DNA of 8,777 bases from Acidimicrobiaceae bacterium (GTDB lineage Bacteria; Actinomycetota; Acidimicrobiia; Acidimicrobiales; RAAP-2): positions 1 to 8,777 of the forward strand of contig PMFY01000364.1 of assembly GCA_003157945.1 (NCBI GenBank), read 5' to 3'. The notes under the pieces are model-generated. The model was not told the DNA's origin. It did no database searches and saw only the letters and a list, made by a program, of their open reading frames with translations. The position numbers were made by a program, and so were the translations under genes. The stretch's first letter is position 1, and the number at the start of each line of letters is the position of its first letter. Shown here in pieces: positions 1 through 6,751 of this stretch.

Positions 1-549
1 GTGGGCATGTCGCTCGGCGGGGCCACCTCGATCGCCCTGGCCACGCGGCACCCGCACCTGGTGCACCGGCTCCTGCTGGTCGACATCACCCCGGGTGTCG
101 ATGGCGACAAGACATCGGACATCGCGGCCTTCCTGTCCGGTCCGGAGACGTTCGCCACCTTCGACGAGATCCTCGACCGGACGATCCAGTTCAACCCGAC
201 CCGGTCGGTGTCCTCACTCCGACGCGGCGTCCTCCACAATTCGGTCCAGTTGCCGGACGGCACGTGGGCCTGGCGTCACCAGGTGGGGCGACCGCCGGCC
301 GACACGGGCCTGCACGTGGAGCGGGCCGACTTCCAGTCCCTGTGGGACGCCCTCGAGGCCATCCCGGTGCCGGTGCTCCTGGCCCGGGGGAGCCGGTCGC
401 CGGTCGTGGACGACGCCGATGTGGCCGAGTTCCGCCGGCGCCGCCCCGATGACGCGGTCATCCTGGTCGAGGACGCCGGACACAGCATCCAGGGCGACCG
501 GCCGCTCGAATTGGCGACGATCATCGAGGATTTCGCCGCGCCGGATTGA
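1..549 (+). CDS. alpha/beta-fold hydrolase, C-terminal part (5'-truncated by window edge)
   Basis: This is the C-terminal part (about 182 residues) of an alpha/beta-hydrolase. The nucleophile elbow G-M-S-L-G lies at residues 2-6 of the visible part, with Ser4 as the predicted nucleophile. The acid residue is probably Asp137 or Asp138, after the strand PVLLARG. The catalytic histidine is His161 in GHSIQGD. All three triad members are therefore present in the expected order, with a cap region between about residues 35 and 115. Family members usually have about 100 residues before the elbow, including the oxyanion HG motif, so the true start lies left of the window and the GTG at base 1 is simply the edge. 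Substrate cannot be read from sequence; esterase, lactonase, epoxide hydrolase and haloperoxidase relatives all share this pattern. The stop codon abuts the first Pho-box repeat of the pst promoter. There is no sign that this gene belongs to the phosphate system. Confidence 0.85.
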   Translation: MGMSLGGATSIALATRHPHLVHRLLLVDITPGVDGDKTSDIAAFLSGPETFATFDEILDRTIQFNPTRSVSSLRRGVLHNSVQLPDGTWAWRHQVGRPPADTGLHVERADFQSLWDALEAIPVPVLLARGSRSPVVDDADVAEFRRRRPDDAVILVEDAGHSIQGDRPLELATIIEDFAAPD

Positions 550-615
550 GTTCATCGCGAACTCCCCGGATGTTCGTGTCCCGTTCACTCCTGGTTCACT
601 CTGCGTTCAGATGGC
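550..615 (+). promoter_or_regulatory. PHO box array, six 11-bp direct-repeat units, pst operon
   Basis: Six consecutive 11-bp units start at 550, 561, 572, 583, 594 and 605. Five begin with GTTC (GTTCATCGCGA, GTTCGTGTCCC, GTTCACTCCTG, GTTCACTCTGC, GTTCAGATGGC). The second (ACTCCCCGGAT) is degenerate. The strict 11-bp phase and the GTTCAC core match the direct-repeat-unit operators of PhoP in Streptomyces and PhoB/PhoP-type regulators generally. The array lies directly upstream of pstS, the classic phosphate-starvation target. Either response regulator in this window could be the binder; this is inference. Confidence 0.9.
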
Positions 616-620
616 CTCGG

Positions 621-626
621 TACCGT
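621..626 (+). promoter_or_regulatory. -10 element of the pst operon promoter
   Basis: TACCGT lies 5 nt after the last Pho-box unit, and 16 nt separate the starts of the two elements. The same spacing and nearly the same hexamer recur at two other Pho-box promoters in this window. No good -35 hexamer is visible, as expected for a promoter where the activator-bound repeats replace it. The predicted transcript start is near 632-635, giving a 5' UTR of about 72-75 nt before pstS. Confidence 0.65.
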
Positions 627-706
627 CGGTCGCGAGGACGGGCCCCCGCCGAATGACGGAGGGATCCCGTCCTCACCCGGTCACGAACACGGAGGACAGG
701 ACCCTG

Positions 707-1894
707 ATGAGAACCCGGAATGCCACGTTTGCCCGCAGCGGTCGACGCACGGCGTCGCTCGCGGCGATCGGCCTGGCTGCCGCAGCCCTGCTGTCGGCGT
801 GCAGTTCGTCGTCGTCGAGCTCGACCACGACGACCACCACCGCACCCGGCGGCACGCTCGCCGGCAACAACGCGGCCTACCTGGCCGCCGACCTGAAGGC
901 ACCGGGCGGCTCGCTCAACGCCTCGGGGTCCACCTTCGTCCAGCCGTTCTTCAGTGCGGCCTTCTACAAGTACACCGGTCTCAACCAGGCCCTGCAGGTC
1001 AACTACCAGGGGGTCGGCTCGGGCGCCGGCATCACCGCCTTCCAGTCGGGCACGGTGGCCTTCGCCGCCTCGGACGTGCCCATGGCGGCGGCGGACCTGG
1101 CCAAGATGCCGGCCAACTCCGGCCCGGTGGTCCAGGTCCCGGACATCCTGGGCGGTGTCGCCGTGGCCTACAACCTTCCCGGCGTCTCGACCCGGCTCAA
1201 GCTGGACGGACCGACGCTGGCCGGCATCTTCGACGGCACCATCACCACGTGGAACGCCTCGCAGATCACGGCCCTCAACCCCGGCGTCAACCTGCCGTCC
1301 CATGCCATCACCCCGGAGGTCCGGGCCGACAGCTCGGGCACGACGTACATCTTCACGGACTACCTGAAGTCGGCCGACCCGACGACATGGACGCTCGGCA
1401 CGTCCAAGACCATCGCCTGGCCGTCGTCGGCGGTGCAGACCCCGAAGAACTCGGGCGTGGCGTCGTCGATCCTCTCCACCCCGTACTCGATCGGTTACGT
1501 CGAGCTGTCGTACGCCATCCAGAACAAGATGAGCTACGCGGCCGTCAAGAACTCGGCCGGCACCTACGTGGTGCCCAGTCCGACCACGGTCGCCGCCGAC
1601 GCCGACCAGAAGACGGGCGTGTCGTCGACGGACTTCTCCATCGTGAACCAGGCCGGCACCTCCAGCTACCCGATCGCCGGGTACAGCTGGGCCATCCTGC
1701 TGCAGAAGCAGACCAGCGCCACCACGGGCGCCCAGGTGGTCAAGGTCCTGGACTGGACCACCCACTCCGGGGGCGGACAGGACCTGGCGTCGGGCCTCCA
1801 CTACGTGCCGCTGCCCCCGGCTGTGCAGAACCAGAACCGGACGCAGCTGCTGACCGTGACCGGCCCGAGCGGTCAGGCCCTGCTGACCAAGTGA
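707..1894 (+). CDS. pstS: phosphate ABC transporter substrate-binding lipoprotein PstS
   Basis: PstS is the extracellular, membrane-anchored phosphate receptor that hands phosphate to PstC/PstA. The reading frame is open far upstream, but the ATG at 707 is chosen because GGAGG lies 11 nt before it and it begins a proper lipoprotein signal: R-rich start, hydrophobic stretch (residues 16-30), lipobox L-S-A-C with Cys32. Seven serines and six threonines (33-45) follow, a low-complexity tether between lipid anchor and domain. The mature domain carries phosphate-binding signatures: ASGSTFVQPFF (72-82), GVGSGAGI (102-109), ASDVPM (121-126) and the RADSSGTT loop (206-213), where Arg and Ser/Gly/Thr contact the oxyanion. 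The length of 395 residues is normal for Gram-positive PstS. It is first gene of the operon, under the Pho-box promoter, and a stem-loop follows its stop codon. Confidence 0.95.
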   Translation: MRTRNATFARSGRRTASLAAIGLAAAALLSACSSSSSSSTTTTTTAPGGTLAGNNAAYLAADLKAPGGSLNASGSTFVQPFFSAAFYKYTGLNQALQVNYQGVGSGAGITAFQSGTVAFAASDVPMAAADLAKMPANSGPVVQVPDILGGVAVAYNLPGVSTRLKLDGPTLAGIFDGTITTWNASQITALNPGVNLPSHAITPEVRADSSGTTYIFTDYLKSADPTTWTLGTSKTIAWPSSAVQTPKNSGVASSILSTPYSIGYVELSYAIQNKMSYAAVKNSAGTYVVPSPTTVAADADQKTGVSSTDFSIVNQAGTSSYPIAGYSWAILLQKQTSATTGAQVVKVLDWTTHSGGGQDLASGLHYVPLPPAVQNQNRTQLLTVTGPSGQALLTK

Positions 1895-1920
1895 TCCGTC
1901 CGACGGATCCGGGTCGACCC
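1893..1920 (+). other. intercistronic stem-loop between pstS and pstC
   Basis: GATCCGT (1893-1899) and ACGGATC (1903-1909) form a perfect 7-bp stem around a 3-nt loop, starting inside the pstS stop codon. The palindrome GGGTCGACCC (1911-1920) follows directly. There is no T-run, so this is not a canonical terminator. It more likely stabilises the pstS 3' end or partly attenuates read-through, giving more PstS than PstCAB; that role is inferred. Confidence 0.6.
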
Positions 1921-1942
1921 CGGGCGGCGTGAGGCCCCCCGG

Positions 1943-2914
1943 ATGACCGTCGTCGAGGCATCGCCGTCCGCGCCCCTGGGGCGCGGACGGCGGCGCGCCC
2001 TGCCCGACCGGTGGTACCGCTCGCTGCTGGGCGTCATGGCCCTCCTGTTCGGGGCGCTGGCGGTCTGGTTCCTCGTCGCCATCATCATCCAGGCCAAGCC
2101 GGCGTTCTCCACGCTCGGGTTCTCCTGGATCTTCGGCAAGGTCTGGAATCCCGCCCACAACCAGTACGGTCTGCTCCCGTTCATCCTCGGGACGATCGAG
2201 TCGACGGCGATCGCCGTGGTGTTGGCGGTACCGATCGGCCTGGGCACGGCCATCTCACTGGCCTTCCTGGTGCCGTCCCGGGTACGGCCGTTCCTCTCCA
2301 CCACCGTCGAACTGCTGGCCGCGGTGCCGAGCGTCGTCTACGGCCTGTGGGGCCTCATCGTGCTGGCGCCCTGGTTCCGCGAGACCGTCGAGCCCTTCCT
2401 CACCTCGGCGTTCGGCTGGACCGGGCTGTTCGACGGTCCCAACCGGGGCGTCGGCCTGCTGCTGGCCGGCGTGATCCTGGCCATCATGATCCTCCCCACC
2501 ATGGTGGCCATCTCGCGCGACGTGCTCATCGTGGTGCCGAACGAGCAGGTCGAGGGGGCCATGGCCCTGGGCGCCACCCGCTGGCAGGTCCTGCGCAAGG
2601 TCGTGGTGCCCGGCGCCCGCACCGGCATCCTGGGGGCGTTCACCCTGGCCACCGGCCGTGCGCTCGGGGAGACGGTGGCCGTGGCCATGGTGATCGGTAA
2701 CGCACCCTTCATCGCCCACTCCCTCAAATCGCCGGCCGCCACGCTTCCCTCCCTCATCGTGAACAACTTCGGCGAGTCGACGGGCACCGAGCTGAGTGCC
2801 CTGTTCGGTGCCGGTCTCGTCCTCCTCGTCATCGGCGTGCTCGTCAACTCGGCCGCCCGCTGGCTGGTGTGGTCCACGGGAGCCGACGTCACCGGCACGG
2901 AGCTGGGCCGATGA
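1943..2914 (+). CDS. pstC: phosphate ABC transporter permease PstC
   Basis: PstC is one of the two integral-membrane subunits forming the phosphate translocation path. The 323-residue protein shows a cytoplasmic, basic N-terminus (1-25), a first membrane helix at about 28-50 and further hydrophobic segments near 78-108, 122-142, 170-190, 228-252 and 285-305, matching the six-helix PstC fold. The EAA-type coupling loop, which docks on the ATPase, is at 204-226 (EGAMALGATRWQ followed by VVVPGARTGI). It begins 48 nt after pstS, with a modest GAGG ribosome site at 1931-1934 before ATG 1943. Its stop overlaps the pstA start as ATGA, implying translational coupling. The operon order S-C-A-B is the usual one. 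Confidence 0.95.
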   Translation: MTVVEASPSAPLGRGRRRALPDRWYRSLLGVMALLFGALAVWFLVAIIIQAKPAFSTLGFSWIFGKVWNPAHNQYGLLPFILGTIESTAIAVVLAVPIGLGTAISLAFLVPSRVRPFLSTTVELLAAVPSVVYGLWGLIVLAPWFRETVEPFLTSAFGWTGLFDGPNRGVGLLLAGVILAIMILPTMVAISRDVLIVVPNEQVEGAMALGATRWQVLRKVVVPGARTGILGAFTLATGRALGETVAVAMVIGNAPFIAHSLKSPAATLPSLIVNNFGESTGTELSALFGAGLVLLVIGVLVNSAARWLVWSTGADVTGTELGR

Positions 2915-3822
2915 CAGCCGTCCTCGATCCGCCGGCCGACCCGGTCGTCGAGCGGCGACGGGCCGTACAGGCCGCCGCGGCATCGAGCCTGGGGAGGCGC
3001 AAGGTCGCGTCGACGGTGGCCCTCGGGATCTGCTGGCTCTTCCTGGCCATCGCCATCATCCCGCTGGTGGCGGTCATCGCCTACGTGATCGCCAAGGGAC
3101 TGCCGGCCTGGAACCGCGACTTCTTCACCCACTCGACCGTGCCCGAGGGCTACCCGGGCGGCGGCGTGTGGAACGCCATCGTCGGGACGGCGGTGATCAC
3201 CGCCGTCGCCACCGCCGTGGCGGTTCCCGTCGGCCTGACCTGCGGGCTCTTCCTCGCCGAGTCCGACGGCCGGGCCGCGGCCACGCTGCGGTTCACCGCC
3301 GACGTGATGACGGGTATCCCGTCGATCATCGTCGGCATCTTCGGCTACATCGCCATCGTGCGGAACTTCGGCGGCTACAGCGGCTTCGCCGGTGCCTTCG
3401 CCATCGGCTTCATCATGCTGCCGGTGATCACCCGGGCCGGGGAGACGGCCTTCCGCGGCGTGCCGCGCTCGCTCAACGAGGCGGCCCTCGCCCTCGGGGC
3501 CCGTCGCTCCACCGTGGCCCGGAAGGTCGTGGTGCCGACGGCGCTCCCCGGGGTCATCACCGGCGTGCTGCTGGCCGTGGCCCGCGGCCTCGGTGAGACG
3601 GCGCCCCTCCTGCTCACCATCTTCGGCAACCAGTACCTGCAGTGGAATCCGGCCAAGTCGATGGAGGCCCTGCCCATCCTCATCTACAACTACTCGAACC
3701 AGCCCTACGCCGATCTCGTGCAGGTGGCCTGGGGCGCGGCCCTGTTGCTGATGACCGTGGTGCTCGTCCTCAGCATCGGTAGCCGCGTGCTCGCCGCCTA
3801 CCTTCGTAAGGAGCGCCGATGA
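2911..3822 (+). CDS. pstA: phosphate ABC transporter permease PstA
   Basis: PstA is the second permease subunit, pairing with PstC. The frame is open from 2869, but the ATG at 2911 is preferred because it overlaps the pstC stop codon (ATGA) and has GGAG at 2899-2902. This gives 303 residues. The N-terminus is hydrophilic (1-32), with a first membrane helix at about 34-62 and further hydrophobic segments near 88-116, 131-150, 158-174, 212-238 and 268-298. The EAA loop is at 190-213 ([12 protein letters not shown] followed by [13 protein letters not shown]), and [10 protein letters not shown] (226-235) is a typical PstA stretch. It overlaps pstB by ATGA at the 3' end, so C, A and B are likely made stoichiometrically. 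Confidence 0.95.
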   Translation: MTAVLDPPADPVVERRRAVQAAAASSLGRRKVASTVALGICWLFLAIAIIPLVAVIAYVIAKGLPAWNRDFFTHSTVPEGYPGGGVWNAIVGTAVITAVATAVAVPVGLTCGLFLAESDGRAAATLRFTADVMTGIPSIIVGIFGYIAIVRNFGGYSGFAGAFAIGFIMLPVITRAGETAFRGVPRSLNEAALALGARRSTVARKVVVPTALPGVITGVLLAVARGLGETAPLLLTIFGNQYLQWNPAKSMEALPILIYNYSNQPYADLVQVAWGAALLLMTVVLVLSIGSRVLAAYLRKERR

Positions 3823-4676
3823 CCGACGCCAGATCCCGAATCCCCCACCTCGAGGAGTCACTGACCGTGCGAGCCGAACAGGCCATCATCGAGCCGCCCA
3901 CCGGCGAGGTGGTGATGACGCTGCGCGACGTGGCCGTGGCCTTCAGCGGCCGCACCGCCGTCCGTGACGTGACCTTCGACGTCGCCGCCGGCGAGGTGAC
4001 CGCCCTCATCGGCCCGTCCGGTTCCGGCAAGACCACCCTGCTGCGGGCCCTCAACCGCATGCACGACACCGTGCGGACGGCGTCGGTGACCGGGGCGATC
4101 CATCTCGGCGACCTCGACGTCTACGGCCCCGACACCGATGCCACCCTGCTGCGCAGCCGCGTGGGGATGGTGTTCCAGCGCCCCAATCCCTTCCCCACGA
4201 TGAGCATCTACGACAACGCCGTGTCGGGGCTCCGCTTCAACGGTGTACGGAAGAAGGCCCTGCTCGACGAAGCCGCCGAGTCCTCGCTGATCGCCGCCGC
4301 ACTGTGGGACAGCGTCAAGGACCGCCTGAAGGCGCACGGCAGCACCCTGTCGGGCGGCGAGCAGCAGCGCCTCTGCATCGCCCGCGCCCTCGCCGTGGAG
4401 CCGGAGGTGCTGCTGATGGACGAGCCCACCTCGGCCCTCGACCCCATCGCCACCAAGCGGATCGAGGAGCTGGTGGGTGAGCTCAAGGACCGCGTGACGA
4501 TCGTGATCGTGACCCACAACATGCAGCAGGCCATGCGCGTGTCCGACCGCTGCGCGTTCCTGCTGATGGGGGACGACAAGGCCGGCGAACTGATCGAGTT
4601 CGGCCCCACGGCCAAGGTCTTCAGCGAGCCGAAGGATCCGCGCACCCTCGACTACGTCAACGGCCGCTTCGGCTGA
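3819..4676 (+). CDS. pstB: phosphate ABC transporter ATP-binding protein PstB
   Basis: PstB is the cytoplasmic ATPase that powers phosphate import through PstC/PstA. All ABC motifs are intact in its 285 residues: Walker A GPSGSGKT (65-72), Q-loop Gln120 within [18 protein letters not shown], the signature LSGGEQQ (177-183), Walker B VLLMDE (about 197-202), D-loop SALD (205-208) and switch His233 in VTHNM. The [14 protein letters not shown] stretch and the terminal [13 protein letters not shown] are characteristic of PstB rather than other ABC ATPases. The ATG at 3819 is chosen because it overlaps the pstA stop (ATGA) and has AAGGAG at 3808-3813, 5 nt upstream. This leaves about 30 extra residues before the ABC core. 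A phoU gene commonly follows pstB but does not here; the next gene is convergent, 14 bp away. Confidence 0.96.
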   Translation: MTDARSRIPHLEESLTVRAEQAIIEPPTGEVVMTLRDVAVAFSGRTAVRDVTFDVAAGEVTALIGPSGSGKTTLLRALNRMHDTVRTASVTGAIHLGDLDVYGPDTDATLLRSRVGMVFQRPNPFPTMSIYDNAVSGLRFNGVRKKALLDEAAESSLIAAALWDSVKDRLKAHGSTLSGGEQQRLCIARALAVEPEVLLMDEPTSALDPIATKRIEELVGELKDRVTIVIVTHNMQQAMRVSDRCAFLLMGDDKAGELIEFGPTAKVFSEPKDPRTLDYVNGRFG

Positions 4677-4690
4677 GGGACCGTTCGGCG

Positions 4691-5536
4691 TCAGGCGGTC
4701 ACCGTCTCGTCGGCGTCCCGGCCACCGGCGGGTGGCGGCTCACCGAAGGTCCCGTCCGGGTCGATGCGGAAGCCGACCCCGCGCACCGTCACGATGAACC
4801 GGGGCTCCGTCGGCACCGGTTCCAGCTTCGACCGGAGACGGTGGATGTGGGTGTCGAGCGTCCGGGTGTCCGTCAGGTAGGTGTCGGGCCAGAGCAGGTC
4901 GATCAGCTCGTCGCGTGACCGGACGCGTCGGGCCGGGTGGAGGAGGACCGCCAGCAGGTCGAACTCCTTGCGGGACAGGTGGACCGGGGTACCGCCCACC
5001 GTCACTTCGCGTCGCACGTAGTCGACGCTCACCGAGCCGAACCGGGCGACCCGGTCGGCCGAGGACGCGTCGCCGCGCGTCGACCCGAGGTCGTGCGGCC
5101 AGGCGGGACCGTCGGTGACGACCGGGGGTGCCAGCGGCAGCGGACCGAGGCCGTGGGGGGAGACCCGGCGAAGGATGGCGTGCATCCGGGCGACGAGCTC
5201 GCGGAGCCGGAACGGTTTGGTGACGTATCCGGAGGCGCCGAGTTCGAGACCGAGGACGACGTCGAGCTCGCTGTCGACGGCGCTCACCATGAGGATCGGC
5301 ACCTCCGAGACGGCCCGCAACCTGCGGCAGACGTCGATGCCGTGCATGCCGGGGAGCAGCATGTCGAGGAGCACGATGTCGGGACGGTGCTCCTCGAAGC
5401 GACGGATCCCCTCGGGGCCGTCCTCGGCCAGGATCACGTCGAAGCCCTCGCGGCCCAGCCCGGAGGCGAGGGCCTGGCGGTAGGACTCCTCGTCCTCCAC
5501 GACGAGGACCTTGACGGCTGCATGCTCCGGCGGCAC
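4691..5536 (-). CDS. OmpR/PhoB-family response regulator RR1 (PhoP/RegX3-like), candidate phosphate regulator
   Basis: This is a DNA-binding response regulator of 281 residues. The receiver domain (about 8-125) has acidic residues Glu14 and Asp15, phosphoacceptor Asp58 in LLDMLLPGMHG, Ser85 and Lys107 in TKPF. The C-terminal winged helix (about 165-258) shows SRKEFDLLAVLL, the recognition region TRTLDTHIHRLRSKLE, and VRGVGFR. The linker (about 126-164) is long and Pro/Gly-rich, making the protein longer than the usual 225-240 residues. The GTG start at 5536 has a strong GGAAGGAGG site (5542-5550) 5 nt upstream. The gene has a Pho-box promoter like that of pst, which implies autoregulation and argues that it is the PhoP/PhoB equivalent. 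No partner histidine kinase lies in the window. It is convergent with pstB across 14 bp, with no clear terminator between. Confidence 0.93.
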   Translation of the reverse strand: MPPEHAAVKVLVVEDEESYRQALASGLGREGFDVILAEDGPEGIRRFEEHRPDIVLLDMLLPGMHGIDVCRRLRAVSEVPILMVSAVDSELDVVLGLELGASGYVTKPFRLRELVARMHAILRRVSPHGLGPLPLAPPVVTDGPAWPHDLGSTRGDASSADRVARFGSVSVDYVRREVTVGGTPVHLSRKEFDLLAVLLHPARRVRSRDELIDLLWPDTYLTDTRTLDTHIHRLRSKLEPVPTEPRFIVTVRGVGFRIDPDGTFGEPPPAGGRDADETVTA

Positions 5537-5556
5537 CGGCGCCTCCTTCCCCGGAC

Positions 5557-5562
5557 ACGGTA
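5557..5562 (-). promoter_or_regulatory. -10 element of the RR1 promoter
   Basis: On the minus strand TACCGT follows the last Pho-box unit after 5 nt, with 16 nt between element starts, exactly as at pstS. The predicted transcript start is near 5549-5551. That leaves a leader of about 14 nt which consists mostly of the ribosome-binding site. Confidence 0.65.
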
Positions 5563-5567
5563 CGGAG

Positions 5568-5622
5568 GCCAGGTGAACGCCGGACGATCCGAGGGGAACC
5601 CCCGGGTGATCGTTCTGTGAAC
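5568..5622 (-). promoter_or_regulatory. PHO box array, five 11-bp units, RR1 promoter
   Basis: Reading the minus strand, five contiguous 11-bp units start at 5622, 5611, 5600, 5589 and 5578: GTTCACAGAAC, GATCACCCGGG, GGTTCCCCTCG, GATCGTCCGGC and GTTCACCTGGC. The outer units are near-perfect Pho-box units and the middle one is degenerate. The last unit and its flank (GTTCANNTGGCCTC then TACCGT) are almost identical to the pst promoter. This implies that the pst regulator also controls RR1. Confidence 0.82.
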
Positions 5623-5645
5623 GTCAGGTGGCAATCGACGGACTC

Positions 5646-5673
5646 CCTGGTCAGCGACGGGCCGCCGACCAGG
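5646..5673 (-). terminator. stem-loop after the fluoride-channel pair, possible terminator
   Basis: CCTGGTC (5646-5652) and GACCAGG (5667-5673) form a perfect 7-bp stem with a 14-nt loop, 2 bp beyond the stop codon of the downstream fluoride-channel gene on the minus strand. There is no T-run, so it is a weak or factor-assisted terminator at best. Its place between that stop and the RR1 Pho box fits insulation of RR1 from upstream transcription. Confidence 0.45.
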
Positions 5674-5675
5674 TG

Positions 5676-6044
5676 TCAGAGGGCGACGCCGGCCAGGAGG
5701 CCGAGCGCGGCGGCGCCGAGCCCGAGCACGAGGCTGGCTCCGACGTTGGCCGCCGCCCCACCGGGCCGTCCGCGCTCGGCCAGGCCCACGGTGTCGAAGG
5801 CGAAGGTCGAGAACGTGGTGAACGCGCCGAGCAGTCCCGTCCCCACCACGGTGAGGACCGCGCCGGGAACGCCCCGGTGGTCGGCCAGGCCGGTGAGCAG
5901 CCCGAGGACGAACGCGCCCGTGACGTTGATGACCAGGGTGCCCCAGGGGAACTCGGGCCCGAGGCGTCGCCGGACGTGCAGCTCCACCTCGTAGCGCAGG
6001 AGCGCCCCGACGGCCCCGGCCAGGAGCAGTCCGACCACGATCAC
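5676..6044 (-). CDS. crcB: fluoride ion channel CrcB/FluC, second gene of a tandem pair
   Basis: This is a small membrane protein of 122 residues, the usual size for CrcB/FluC, which lets fluoride leave the cell. It has four hydrophobic segments (about 1-17, 35-54, 62-87 and 98-121). Family signatures are GALLRYEVE near the N-terminus, WGTLVINVTGAFVLG (34-48) with the conserved Asn40, and GAFTTFSTFAFD (73-84), which holds the phenylalanine/threonine pore residues and the turn that binds the central sodium ion. The start is the GTG at 6044, which overlaps the stop codon of the preceding crcB copy by 4 bp (GTGA), so translation is probably coupled. Fluc channels are dual-topology dimers; paired genes in Gram-positive bacteria may form heterodimers. 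The pairing here suggests that but does not prove it. Confidence 0.93.
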   Translation of the reverse strand: MIVVGLLLAGAVGALLRYEVELHVRRRLGPEFPWGTLVINVTGAFVLGLLTGLADHRGVPGAVLTVVGTGLLGAFTTFSTFAFDTVGLAERGRPGGAAANVGASLVLGLGAAALGLLAGVAL

Positions 6045-6610
6045 GACGCGTCACCCGGTCCCGTCGTCCGGGGAGCCGCCTCGCCCGGGTCGTCACCGGC
6101 CAGGAGGTCGGGGTCGACCGGGCCCGGGCCACCCGGAGCGGGCAGCACCCGGCCGCGGGCGAGGGTGATGCCGGCCAGGGCCGCGCCGAGGCCGGCGAGG
6201 AGGCTGGCCGCCAAATAGGCCGCGGCGGCACCGGAGTGGCCGTGGCGGATCCGCTGGTCGATCTCGACGGCGAAGGTCGAGAAGGTGGTGAACCCGCCGC
6301 AGAACCCGACGGCCACGAGGGGCCGGAGGTACCGGTCACGGGGCCACCGCTCCGTCACCAGGGTCACCACCACACCCAGCACGAACGAGCCGATGACGTT
6401 GACGGACAGCGTCGCCCACGGGATGCCGGAGGGGTCGGCGACGACGGACCGCTCGAACGCGTACCGGGCGAGCGTGCCGAGGGTACCGCCCACACCGATG
6501 GCGGCCAGGGGCCCGGGTCCGTGGTGGGGGTGGAGGACGGCGCGGGCCTGCCGGGTTGCGTCCGCGTGGTCGGCGCTGGCCTGTCCGTCCGTCCCGGTCG
6601 ACTCGGGCAC
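6041..6610 (-). CDS. crcB: fluoride ion channel CrcB/FluC with extended N- and C-termini, first gene of the pair
   Basis: This CrcB/FluC homologue has 189 residues. The core (about 34-153) carries GGTLGTLARYAFE (41-53), WATLSVNVIGSFVLG (65-79) with the conserved Asn71, and GFCGGFTTFSTFAVE (102-116), the pore-lining Phe/Thr box. It is longer than typical CrcB because of a hydrophilic, His/Ala-rich N-terminal tail of about 33 residues and a Pro/Gly/Asp-rich C-terminal tail of about 35 residues. The frame is open to 6787, but the GTG at 6610 is chosen because AAGGAG lies 5 nt upstream; the upstream extension is Arg/Pro-rich with no family similarity. The GTGA overlap couples it to the downstream copy. 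The gap to RR2 is 216 nt, so either an own promoter or read-through is possible. A weak fluoride-riboswitch resemblance in that gap is discussed in the findings. Confidence 0.9.
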   Translation of the reverse strand: MPESTGTDGQASADHADATRQARAVLHPHHGPGPLAAIGVGGTLGTLARYAFERSVVADPSGIPWATLSVNVIGSFVLGVVVTLVTERWPRDRYLRPLVAVGFCGGFTTFSTFAVEIDQRIRHGHSGAAAAYLAASLLAGLGAALAGITLARGRVLPAPGGPGPVDPDLLAGDDPGEAAPRTTGPGDAS

Positions 6611-6751
6611 CGCTGCTCCTTCGGGTGGCGACGCATGCCGGGCCGTCGGCGGGGCGCGGACCCCTCGGGCGGGTCCGGTCGTCGTGCCGCTCGGCCGTCG
6701 GCCCGAGGAGTCTACGGCAGGGTGCCCCGGGCGCCGTGGACGTCCCTCACC

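Noticed and set aside
95..706. N-terminal extension of the pstS frame back to base 95
   Set aside because: The region overlaps the hydrolase gene, is Arg/Ser/Pro-rich without domains, and the lipoprotein signal plus ribosome site at 707 fix the start.
596..2158. 520-codon open frame on the minus strand opposite pstS/pstC
   Set aside because: Long antisense frames are expected in GC-rich DNA opposite real genes; the product is low-complexity Gly/Arg/Asp with no motif.
2338..3861. 507-codon open frame on the minus strand opposite pstC/pstA
   Set aside because: The same shadow effect; PstC and PstA are unambiguous on the other strand.
4677..4700. Possible bidirectional terminator between pstB and RR1
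   Set aside because: Only a 5-bp GACCG/CGGTC pairing across 12 nt was found, partly inside RR1, with no T-run; too weak to call.
4740..5558. 272-codon alternative minus-strand frame over RR1
   Set aside because: It is a frame-shifted copy of RR1 rich in Arg/Pro/Gly; RR1 has full receiver and winged-helix motifs.
5434..6339. 301-codon minus-strand frame crossing the crcB pair and the RR1 start
   Set aside because: The product is Arg/Pro/Ser low-complexity and runs through the RR1 promoter; the crcB frames carry clear family motifs.
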